From: a virus
IMG/VR virus record: IMGVR_UViG_3300044628_000901
Location: 1-45,366 of that record
Reading direction: 5' to 3' (one strand)
DNA length: 45,366 bases
The translations under genes and the position numbers were made by a program. Below the pieces are notes generated by a model that was not told the DNA's origin, ran no database searches, and was given only the letters and a program-made list of their open reading frames with translations. Shown here piece by piece: positions 31,216 to 36,923 of the stretch; positions within the stretch are counted from its first letter, which is position 1, and each line of letters starts with the position of its first letter.

Positions 31216-31517
31216 TGGCACCCTCCCTTTCGGATTATCGAGCAAACCGTCTCCGCATCGTCGATCAACATTCTCCGCCGATTATCGCCCTCGATGGTCG
31301 TGTCGCGGTACATCCGCGCGTAGAAAAGCGAGTCCTCCAGTATTGTCGCCGCGCAATCAGCGTTGCGAAGCCGGTTCGCCGCCTCGCGGAGCATTGGTGA
31401 ATGCATCATGTGCGCGACTGATTCGAGATTCTCGATCAACTCCTTAAGCGGCATCGTACTAGCCTGCACAAGAGCCGTTTCGGATAGGTTTCGGTAGAAT
31501 TGTTTGCGGTCGATCAT
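31212..31517 (-). CDS. Small helical hypothetical protein
   Basis: A 101-residue protein, nearly all helix (IDRKQFYRNLSETALVQAST, LKELIENLESVAHMMHSPML, MLIDDAETVCSIIRKGG). GGGAGG at its 3' end serves the next gene. The ATG overlaps the upstream stop and has GGAGACG upstream as an embedded SD. Family not recognised. Confidence 0.6.
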   Translation of the reverse strand: MIDRKQFYRNLSETALVQASTMPLKELIENLESVAHMMHSPMLREAANRLRNADCAATILEDSLFYARMYRDTTIEGDNRRRMLIDDAETVCSIIRKGGCQ

Positions 31518-31747
31518 TGCAGCGTCTCCGGTTCGCCGGTTTGAACCAATTTGTCGCCAATCTCGCGTTCGATGATCAGTTCCAGAATCTGGTGGTCATC
31601 CGCGTCTATGAGGGAGCAAATGTGCCGGTCGTCGTCGTAGATCGAGAGCGGGGTGACTCCTGGCGTCTCGCATTCGCCGTTGATGATTGCGTTGAACAGG
31701 TCAACGATGGTTTGGGCGTTGGTTTTGGACTGAATGGTTAGTTTCAT
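31514..31747 (-). CDS. Small hypothetical protein
   Basis: A 77-residue acidic protein (KTNAQTIVDLFNAIINGECE, SIYDDDRHICSLIDADDHQI). No motif is recognised. It lies 14 bp downstream of the endolysin gene and its end carries the GGAGACG SD for the next gene. Probably real because it fills the operon without gaps. Confidence 0.6.
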   Translation of the reverse strand: MKLTIQSKTNAQTIVDLFNAIINGECETPGVTPLSIYDDDRHICSLIDADDHQILELIIEREIGDKLVQTGEPETLQ

Positions 31748-31761
31748 TGAATTGGTTGGTT

Positions 31762-32163
31762 TTACCGTCCGGTGAAAGTAGGGTTTTTACTGTCGAGTTT
31801 GTTTCGAGTCGCAACTTGCAAGGATTCTTTGGCGGTTTGTTTCTCAAGCTCGCGCATGACACGTCGGCCATACGCGCGTGATGATGATTTTCTAAGGGCT
31901 TTTGGCCCACCTTGCCAGAGCCGAGCTAAAGATTCGTCGCTGAGGTGTTGGCCATAGTGCGCGAAATAAGACTCCGCGATGAAGATCGAGACGGCGCGGT
32001 TGGTTACCTGCGCGTGCGCGTAGTGCGTTCCCATGATCCGATTCACGTCGCGGACCATGATCGATTTGATTTGTAGCGCGCCGAGTTCGCCGTGCTTGCC
32101 GCGCGCATGATCGTTTCCACCGGATTCGACCTGAATGAGAGCGGATAAAAGCAATGGATGCAT
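31762..32163 (-). CDS. Endolysin-like lytic transglycosylase / lysozyme-fold protein
   Basis: A 133-residue protein from ATG 32163. LSALIQVESGGNDHARGKHG then ELGALQIKSIMVRDVNRI is the SLT/lysozyme start, with the catalytic Glu at residue 13 in VESGG and the GALQI motif after it. FIAESYFAHYGQHLSDESLA and LWQGGPKAL follow. It would cut the glycan strand of peptidoglycan at the end of infection, or be used in the virion. It has no signal peptide, so it needs the holin-like proteins encoded at 41972-42357. Unusually it sits in the operon of small early-type genes. The longer ORF upstream is rejected as antisense to gene order. Confidence 0.8.
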   Translation of the reverse strand: MHPLLLSALIQVESGGNDHARGKHGELGALQIKSIMVRDVNRIMGTHYAHAQVTNRAVSIFIAESYFAHYGQHLSDESLARLWQGGPKALRKSSSRAYGRRVMRELEKQTAKESLQVATRNKLDSKNPTFTGR

Positions 32164-32237
32164 GATTTGATGCGGTTTTGAGTGGTTTTCGTTGGATTTG
32201 TTGCGCGTGGAACGGATGCGCGCACCCCCGGTTTGAA

Positions 32238-32504
32238 TCACTGGCCTTTCGCCTTCCTGATTACCTCGCGAGCGTGGTCTAGGTCGTCGTCGTCGGCCAT
32301 GGGGTGCGTGAGACGTTCCAGCGCGGAGAGAAGATCGGGGGCGGAGGCGATTAGGCGAGCATCCTCGGGCAATATGTCGCCAGCGATAAACGCCGGATTC
32401 CATTCGCCAGTCGTCGTTACAATGTCCATTCGCAGGCTGTCAGGGTTGCGTGAAATGGCTGTCGTGGGTGTTGCAAGCCAAGGGCCGGGGGTATGGGTTT
32501 TCAT
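32238..32504 (-). CDS. Conserved small phage protein (TPGPW...DARLIASAPDLL type)
   Basis: An 88-residue protein. It starts MKTHTPGPWLATPTTAISRN and has DARLIASAPDLLSALERL, a pattern very common in phage and prophage genomes, function unknown. It ends with TGATTC at the stop, like the genes before the structured intergenic elements. The 74-bp gap to the endolysin gene (32164-32237) holds a GCGCG hairpin and the near-start motif ATCAAATC-ATG. Confidence 0.8.
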   Translation of the reverse strand: MKTHTPGPWLATPTTAISRNPDSLRMDIVTTTGEWNPAFIAGDILPEDARLIASAPDLLSALERLTHPMADDDDLDHAREVIRKAKGQ

Positions 32505-32526
32505 TGGGTTCTCAGGTGCGTAGGGT

Positions 32527-33120
32527 TCAGGCAATCGTCTTAATCCACTCAAGATATTCCCGCGCCTCGGCTTCACCTTGACGGTAACCACCAAGTTCCA
32601 AGCGGTCAGATTCTCTGGATGATTGGCAAAACTGATACCAGCGCTCGCGAGCGTCGCAGTGCGGAATTCCGCAATCACGATGGAGAACATGCGCGAAGGC
32701 ACCGAAAAAGTCGTCTCGGACTTCATCGACATGATCGTCCATTCCGATTGCGCGGAGAAGATCCGCATCCATTCGGTCCAGGCGCATCAGCGGAAGAATG
32801 GATTCGACCGCGAAATCACGCGCGTCCGCCCAGATTTGCTGATATGCGTTGGTTTTAATCCACAAAGAGCCGTCGTCAAAAAGGTGATAAATCGATGCGT
32901 CACCGCCTGATCCTTCACGGAATGACTCGCTGATGTTGTCCGCGAACGGTGGGAGAGTTTCGATCAGGTCTTGCTCCTCCCATGACAGGCTGCGACACAT
33001 AGCGTAGGTATGGCGCACATAGGCGAGCGCGGACTGCGGGAGGTTGTCCGCGTGGAATGATTGCAGGATCGTCTCGCGTGCAATGATGCGTTCGAGGATG
33101 GGAATAAGTTTTGGATTCAT
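32527..33120 (-). CDS. Hypothetical protein
   Basis: A 197-residue protein from ATG 33120, helical and acidic (PKLIPILERIIARETILQSF, AYVRHTYAMCRSLSWEEQDL, RERWYQFCQSSRESDRLELG). Family not recognised. The 80-bp gap upstream (33121-33200) contains a nested hairpin (CCTAC...GTAGG around GCCGCAAGGC) and CAAATCAAATC close to the ATG, a looser version of the start context of the genes further upstream. Confidence 0.6.
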   Translation of the reverse strand: MNPKLIPILERIIARETILQSFHADNLPQSALAYVRHTYAMCRSLSWEEQDLIETLPPFADNISESFREGSGGDASIYHLFDDGSLWIKTNAYQQIWADARDFAVESILPLMRLDRMDADLLRAIGMDDHVDEVRDDFFGAFAHVLHRDCGIPHCDARERWYQFCQSSRESDRLELGGYRQGEAEAREYLEWIKTIA

Positions 33121-33200
33121 GATTCGTGATTTGATTTGAGGAAGGACTTGTGGCCTACCCTTTCGCAGCACGCCTTGCGGCATGATGCGCGTAGGATGGG

Positions 33201-33482
33201 TCAAACCTCAAAGGTAACCAGCCGGTAGCCCTTGCGCGGTTCAATCTTGGCTGTCATTCGCTCCTTTCGCGTCGCGTCGCGCATTGCCTGATTCCAGTCT
33301 ACCTTGTCGCGGAAAGAGCCGTTGCCAATCTTCACCGAGACATTGCGCGGCATTTCATGCGCGAGGAATTGCGCGCGTTCGAGTTGTGACAGCGGGGAGC
33401 GATTGAGAAAGGCCGGGATTGAATCGCCAAAGCCATTCCAGAATTCATCGGATAAATCGCGGAAGATTGCGGTGATTTTCAT
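33201..33482 (-). CDS. Hypothetical protein
   Basis: A 93-residue protein from ATG 33482: KITAIFRDLSDEFWNGFGDS, LSQLERAQFLAHEMPRNVSV and WNQAMRDATRKERMTAKIEP. Mixed helix and strand with a basic C-terminal half. The start lies 19 bp after the upstream stop and has no SD. Family not recognised. Confidence 0.6.
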   Translation of the reverse strand: MKITAIFRDLSDEFWNGFGDSIPAFLNRSPLSQLERAQFLAHEMPRNVSVKIGNGSFRDKVDWNQAMRDATRKERMTAKIEPRKGYRLVTFEV

Positions 33483-33501
33483 TGTATGCGCGGGGTATGG
33501 G

Positions 33502-33828
33502 TTAGAACAACTGAATGACGATTCCGCCTTCGAATTCGACGACTTGCGTGTGTTCGCGGAGCCATTCCAGAGCCTCCGGTTCGCAGTCCGCGTCATTTCC
33601 GCAGACTTCCTTGAATCCGAAGTCATTTGCGGCCTTCAGCGCGGAGGGATATTCGGCCCATTCGCAGCAGATACCGATCGGGTCTAGCTCAAGCTCCACT
33701 CCGCAATCGTCCTCGTAAGATTCAAGGTAATCGAAGAGAGCGAACAGAGCGGCGCGGGTAAATTGACTCTCGCGGCCAGCGGCGCGGAAAGAGTCGACGA
33801 ATTGATAGGACGTGACGGTTTGCTTCAT
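33502..33828 (-). CDS. Conserved phage protein (FDYLESYEDD...ICCEWAEY type)
   Basis: A 108-residue acidic protein. YQFVDSFRAAGRESQFTRAA, LFALFDYLESYEDDCGVELE, LDPIGICCEWAEYPSALKAA and EALEWLREHTQVVEFEGGIV are a conserved pattern in phages (LEEYEE...ELDVIAICC.Y.EY). Function unknown to me. The start follows the structured element at 33829-33902 and has TCCC directly before ATG instead of an SD. Confidence 0.8.
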   Translation of the reverse strand: MKQTVTSYQFVDSFRAAGRESQFTRAALFALFDYLESYEDDCGVELELDPIGICCEWAEYPSALKAANDFGFKEVCGNDADCEPEALEWLREHTQVVEFEGGIVIQLF

Positions 33829-33902
33829 GGGATTTTATGCTTTTGATTCGGGTTTGATTACCCGCACAACCCACGGTTTCCCATGGGCTGGCCGGGGAAT
33901 CA
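33829..33902 (-). ncRNA. Structured intergenic element 1 (three-way junction-like)
   Basis: In mRNA sense the element starts at the stop codon (TTTGATTC), then hairpin A CCCA-[10 nt TGGGAAACCG]-TGGG (33887-33870), hairpin B CGGGT-[6 nt]-ACCCG (33864-33849), then AATCAAA, which can pair with TTTGATT, and TCCC before the ATG. Two sister elements (34245-34312, 34845-34922) have the same order and a 10-base loop with GAAA at the same place but different stems, which supports a real RNA structure. Confidence 0.6.
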
Positions 33903-34244
33903 AATCTTGGTGATTTGATGCAATGCGGATTCAATGTCACGCCGGAGGCCGGAACGAATCGAATCGGCCAGTTTCAACGCGGCGTCCATGATTCGTTCCG
34001 ATTCGTTGCGCGCATCCAAGATAATCTTGTCACGCTCACGCAGGGAATCGGCGCGCATTTCCGCGCAACGGCGCGCGCAGTCTTGGATTGAGGCGGAGGC
34101 CAAGATTCCCGGTTCAATGTCGGATCGAATGTCGCTTTCGATGAATGGGATTTGCTCGCGGAGCCAAGCGCCGCAGTAGCTGTCGGAACCGAGACTATCG
34201 GCGGCGGCGGTTAGGATTTGGATTTCTTCGGACTTGGATTTCAT
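33900..34244 (-). CDS. Conserved small phage protein (LGSDSYCGAWLREQIPFIESDI type)
   Basis: A 114-residue protein. ILTAAADSLGSDSYCGAWLR then EQIPFIESDIRSDIEPG is a pattern I recognise from phages of unknown function. The rest is a long, charged helix (RADSLRERDKIILDARNESE). Its stop codon is part of element 1 and its start follows element 2, with TCCC right before ATG and no SD. Confidence 0.75.
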   Translation of the reverse strand: MKSKSEEIQILTAAADSLGSDSYCGAWLREQIPFIESDIRSDIEPGILASASIQDCARRCAEMRADSLRERDKIILDARNESERIMDAALKLADSIRSGLRRDIESALHQITKI

Positions 34245-34312
34245 GGGATTTGATTCGGCGACTCATTCGCCGCTGCAATCCACTCTTTCGAATGGATTGG
34301 CGCGGGGAATCA
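34245..34312 (-). ncRNA. Structured intergenic element 2 (three-way junction-like)
   Basis: mRNA order: stop TTGATTCCCC, hairpin A CAATCCA-[TTCGAAAGAG]-TGGATTG (34299-34276), 3 nt, hairpin B CGGCGA-[5 nt]-TCGCCG (34272-34256), then AATCAA that can close on TTGATT, then ATCCC-ATG. The 7-bp stem A differs from those of elements 1 and 3 while the 10-nt loop with GAAA is kept, as expected from compensatory change. Confidence 0.65.
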
Positions 34313-34630
34313 ATGGCGAACACGGATTCCGGCGGCGCGCATAGCTTTCCGCCAGTACTTGTCACGCGACGGCGGATTCGATTTGTCAAAGTGAAGGGAT
34401 TCCGTCCGGTTAGAGCAATCGCGGAAGTTTTCCTCAGGATAGGACGAAAGCCAATCCCATCGGGAACCGGCGCAAGGGGACGAGGAAGGGATGGGATGCG
34501 CGCGCATCAATTCGACCAGCTCGCGGAACGTGACAGGCTCCGATTGACAGATAAATCCGGCGTCGTCGGATTCGCCGAATTCGGCGGATTCAGGCGTGAC
34601 GGTTTCAAAGGTGCGGGAGATTAGAATCAT
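34310..34630 (-). CDS. Conserved phage protein (MILISRTFE...TPESAEFGE type)
   Basis: A 106-residue protein from ATG 34630. It begins MILISRTFETVTPESAEFGE and continues SDDAGFICQSEPVTFRELVE, a start I recognise from small phage proteins of unknown function; RDKYWRKAMRAAGIRVRH near the end is also typical. The start lies 7 bp after the upstream stop in the context AACTCCC-ATG. Its stop is inside element 2. Confidence 0.75.
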   Translation of the reverse strand: MILISRTFETVTPESAEFGESDDAGFICQSEPVTFRELVELMRAHPIPSSSPCAGSRWDWLSSYPEENFRDCSNRTESLHFDKSNPPSRDKYWRKAMRAAGIRVRH

Positions 34631-34637
34631 GGGAGTT

Positions 34638-34844
34638 TTACTTTGAGAGATTGATGCGGGGACGGAATTCAAGGCATGGGCCGGAAACGGAAGCGGAAAC
34701 ATAATAGTCTGACAGGTTGAAAGCGGCGATGCGTTCCGAATCGGGGAACGGAAGGATAGCGTGGCATTCGTGGGGTTTTCCTTCGTTTCGAACACGGGGA
34801 GTTCTATCTATACGGAGGCAGAATTCGGAGAATGTTTCTTTCAT
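34638..34844 (-). CDS. Small conserved-looking hypothetical protein
   Basis: A 68-residue protein: MKETFSEFCLRIDRTPRVRN, then LPFPDSERIAAFNLSDYYVS and CLEFRPRINL, strand-rich. No family is recognised with confidence. The start follows element 3 with AATCAAATCCC-ATG and no SD. Confidence 0.6.
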   Translation of the reverse strand: MKETFSEFCLRIDRTPRVRNEGKPHECHAILPFPDSERIAAFNLSDYYVSASVSGPCLEFRPRINLSK

Positions 34845-34922
34845 GGGATTTGATTGGCTTTGGATTCGGCGTGATTGCCGATTGCAGGCTTCCGTTTCCG
34901 AAAGCCTGTCTATCGAGAATCA
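34845..34922 (-). ncRNA. Structured intergenic element 3 (three-way junction-like)
   Basis: mRNA order: stop TTTGATTCTC, hairpin A CAGGCTT-[TCGGAAACGG]-AAGCCTG (34908-34885), 4 nt, hairpin B CGGC-[6 nt]-GCCG (34880-34867), an 11-nt insert, AATCAAA that pairs with TTTGATT, then TCCC-ATG. The layout and loop match elements 1 and 2. The insert before the closing strand is unique to this copy. Confidence 0.6.
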
Positions 34923-35291
34923 AACCAATTCGGCGTACGAATAGGATTTCAAATCGTTGCGGATTGAATCGGCGACGCCGGATTCGAAAGCTTCCCATAG
35001 TTCGTTGGCGTCATCGCTTTCGTTGAATTCATGGGCGATGAATTCGAATGGGGAATACTCACGGGAATTGATTTCAGCAGCGTAACAAATGCATTCATGG
35101 TATTCTGCGATATTTTCCGGCGTGACGGTTTTGCCAAGTCCAATCCAATCGATCGATCGATCGATGGCGTCGCCGATTGACGGGACATTATGGCAAGCGA
35201 TGCCATGGCCATGATTCCAACCTAGGCGATAGGCACGCTCTAAGGTTGAATCGGAGGCGAATGCGGCGGGGATAGTTTCGGGATAGTTCAT
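34920..35291 (-). CDS. Conserved phage protein (AYRLGWNHGHGIACHNVP type)
   Basis: A 123-residue acidic protein. ERAYRLGWNHGHGIACHNVP is a strong motif shared by small phage proteins of unknown function, and SPFEFIAHEFNESDDANELW with ESGVADSIRNDL fits the same family. It starts 9 bp after the 35-residue membrane gene in the context ACAAATCCC-ATG. A short ATCG repeat at 35148-35165 lies inside the gene. Confidence 0.75.
   Translation of the reverse strand: MNYPETIPAAFASDSTLERAYRLGWNHGHGIACHNVPSIGDAIDRSIDWIGLGKTVTPENIAEYHECICYAAEINSREYSPFEFIAHEFNESDDANELWEAFESGVADSIRNDLKSYSYAELV
35148..35165. repeat. Tetranucleotide repeat (ATCG)4 plus AT
   Basis: Four and a half copies of ATCG inside the conserved gene at 34920-35291 (coding for the IDRSID part). 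It creates overlapping GATC and TCGA sites. Probably codon-driven chance or a small slippage product. Confidence 0.6.
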
Positions 35292-35300
35292 GGGATTTGT

Positions 35301-35408
35301 TTAATGGTTGGGAGTGAAGTTGAGAGACGTTTCAAGGTACGCTTGGAATAGGACGAAAGCGATGATTGCCAAGGCAATGGCGATGCGTTTCAGGGTTGAG
35401 CGTTTCAT
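35301..35408 (-). CDS. Very small membrane protein (35 residues), first gene of its operon
   Basis: The frame from ATG 35408 to TAA 35301 encodes MKRSTLKRIAIALAIIAFVL followed by FQAYLETSLNFTPNH: a basic start, one hydrophobic helix of about 18 residues and a polar tail. A good promoter ends 8 bp before its ATG, so the mRNA would be nearly leaderless. It could be a signal-anchor protein acting in the inner membrane; function unknown. Confidence 0.65.
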   Translation of the reverse strand: MKRSTLKRIAIALAIIAFVLFQAYLETSLNFTPNH

Positions 35409-35416
35409 GTTGGGAC

Positions 35417-35445
35417 AGACTAGAGTGGACGTGGCGGGGAGTCAA
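35417..35445 (-). promoter_or_regulatory. Promoter of the 30.7-35.4 kb operon, near-leaderless
   Basis: On the minus strand TTGACT (35445-35440), a 17-base spacer, then TAGTCT (35422-35417). Start of transcription is expected near 35410, two bases before ATG 35408. The rest of the 170-bp divergent gap (35446-35578) is purine-rich on the plus strand with repeated AAAGTTT and GAAAA motifs and no strong plus-strand promoter. Confidence 0.65.
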
Positions 35446-35578
35446 AGAAAAAGTTTGAAAAAGTTTAGAAAGGGGGAAAAGGCCTGATTTTACAGGGGAA
35501 AACGAGGGAAAACGAAAAGCGAAAAGGCGACGAAGGCGACGTTGAACGATTCACGACGACAGGCTAAGGTGACGGGAA

Positions 35579-36028
35579 ATGAGGATTGGAAAACAAGCTT
35601 GGGAAAAGGCGAAGGCGCTTTACTTTGCGGGGCAAAGTTGGGAGACAATTGCAAACGATTTGCAACTGAACAAGGCGACGTTGACGAACAAGGCCAGTAT
35701 TGAAGGGATTACGAAAGTGAAGGCTCAAATGCAAACGGTTTGCATTGAAAAGAAAACCCAATCGTTGGAAGCGTTGTCCGCAATCGTCCGCAGCAAACTA
35801 GCTGCCGATGCAGCCAGCACGTTGGAACGCATAGACAGCTATTCGTTGGACGGGATAAAGGATGAAAGCGTGCGCGAGACTATTCTTGGTTCCGTCGCCA
35901 AGCGTAGCGCGCTGGTTTTCGGATGGAGTGAACAAGGCGAAAGCGCCAGCGTGAGCATCAACTTGCTCGGTTCAATGCCTGATCGAATCGCTGAGATTCA
36001 AGTCACGGGAGAATCCGATTCGAAGTAA
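35579..36028 (+). CDS. Small terminase subunit-like HTH protein, putative
   Basis: A 149-residue protein. The N-terminus EKAKALYFAGQSWETIANDL then QLNKATLTNKASIEGITK is a helix-turn-helix of the kind found in small terminase subunits. The middle is helical (LEALSAIVRSKLAADAASTL), and the C-terminus (VSINLLGSMPDRIAEIQVTG) is strand-like, as in oligomerising terminase small subunits. AAGGTGA upstream is a good SD. It lies upstream of the capsid gene but far from terL, which is unusual. A transcription regulator is the alternative. Confidence 0.6.
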   Translation: MRIGKQAWEKAKALYFAGQSWETIANDLQLNKATLTNKASIEGITKVKAQMQTVCIEKKTQSLEALSAIVRSKLAADAASTLERIDSYSLDGIKDESVRETILGSVAKRSALVFGWSEQGESASVSINLLGSMPDRIAEIQVTGESDSK

Positions 36029-36055
36029 ATATAACACACATTGTGCGTCTCAGGG

Positions 36056-36087
36056 AAACTTATGATCAGCATAAGTTTTGCTTATGA
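36056..36087. promoter_or_regulatory. Operator-like cluster of CTTATGA half-sites
   Basis: AAACTTATG-ATCAG-CATAAGTTT (36056-36078) is a perfect 9-bp inverted repeat, followed at 36081 by a third half-site CTTATGA. A/T-rich stems with no long T-run argue for a protein-binding site more than for a terminator. The rest of the 176-bp gap to 36204 holds a GC-rich imperfect hairpin near 36137-36162 and C- and T-runs. Confidence 0.5.
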
Positions 36088-36204
36088 CAGAAAAGGATTG
36101 TTTTCTTAGGGGTTGGCACGATTGTTGACGTAGGACCTGGCACCCCCTTTGCGGGTGGGCTTCGTTTACGATACCCCCCTCAAAAATTTTCCACCTTTTT
36201 GACC

Positions 36205-36732
36205 ATGCTAAACAAAATCAAAATTGGTCAAACTGTATCTTTAACAACCGCTGAGAGGAAGTTGGCCCACTTCATCGCCAAGAATCGCAACGGCAATAAT
36301 CGTCATTTCAACATTACCAACCTGAAGATCAGCGCGCAGGATTCTGCGACTGTGGATTTGGAGGGTATATGCGGCGAGATAGCGTTCTGTAAGTTGTTCA
36401 ACGTGTATCCTGATCTGGATACCGACCGCGATCCTCCGCATCCGCTCTACGACGCGACAATCCCGCCACCGCCAGGATATCGCATCGATGTCAAAACGAC
36501 CAAGTACGAGACTGGAAAGCTACTAGTCGATGCGCGCAAAGGCCCGAAAACCGATAGCGTTGATTTCTATGTACTGATGACCGGCTCATTCCCAGGTCCG
36601 TACACTTACCGTGGCATGATAGCGCGGGAGACGATCATCGCACCTCATCGGATCGAGACAATTAAGGGTTATCGCTCATACGCCGCCATCCAATCGGAGT
36701 TGGTGGCCAACCCTATGGACGACACATTTTAA
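36205..36732 (+). CDS. PD-(D/E)XK nuclease-like protein
   Basis: A 175-residue protein from ATG 36205. The catalytic set reads GICGEIAFCKLF (Glu), YDATIPPPPGYRIDVKTTKY (Asp, then Asp-Val-Lys) and later VDFYVLMTGSFPG, the layout of small PD-(D/E)XK nucleases carried by many phages. It may cut host or rival DNA or work in packaging. The substrate is unknown. It stands alone between two structured gaps. Confidence 0.7.
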   Translation: MLNKIKIGQTVSLTTAERKLAHFIAKNRNGNNRHFNITNLKISAQDSATVDLEGICGEIAFCKLFNVYPDLDTDRDPPHPLYDATIPPPPGYRIDVKTTKYETGKLLVDARKGPKTDSVDFYVLMTGSFPGPYTYRGMIARETIIAPHRIETIKGYRSYAAIQSELVANPMDDTF

Positions 36733-36923
36733 TTGACGCGATAAGCATTTCTATCGCTCCATCCCGCGTAACGACCTTAAGAGTTGCATTCAACTGGTCA
36801 TTGAATGCCCCCGTCTAAGCGGCAATGACACTCCGCATCGGAAGCGGTTGGATAATCAGCCACCGTGTGGTGGATGGATAACCAGCCATAACGCAGATAA
36901 CGTCGGTTTACATTTTTCATCTC
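36733..36923 (+). promoter_or_regulatory. Leader of the capsid gene with several inverted and direct repeats
   Basis: The 191-bp gap holds GCGATA...TATCGC (36738-36757), a perfect 8-bp repeat GCATTCAA-7-TTGAATGC (36786-36808), CCACC-GTGT-GGTGG (36860-36873), and a direct repeat TTGGATAATCAGCCA / ATGGATAACCAGCCA (36848-36862, 36874-36888) that flanks this last hairpin. No SD lies before the capsid ATG. TTGACG at 36734 has no fitting -10. It is probably a structured mRNA leader or processing site for the most abundant protein. Confidence 0.5.

Noticed and set aside
33829-34922. Hammerhead or other known self-cleaving ribozyme in the structured gaps
   Set aside because: Three-way junction and GAAA loops suggested it, but the hammerhead core (CUGANGA with a facing GAAA in the junction) is not present. 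The GAAA lies in a hairpin loop.
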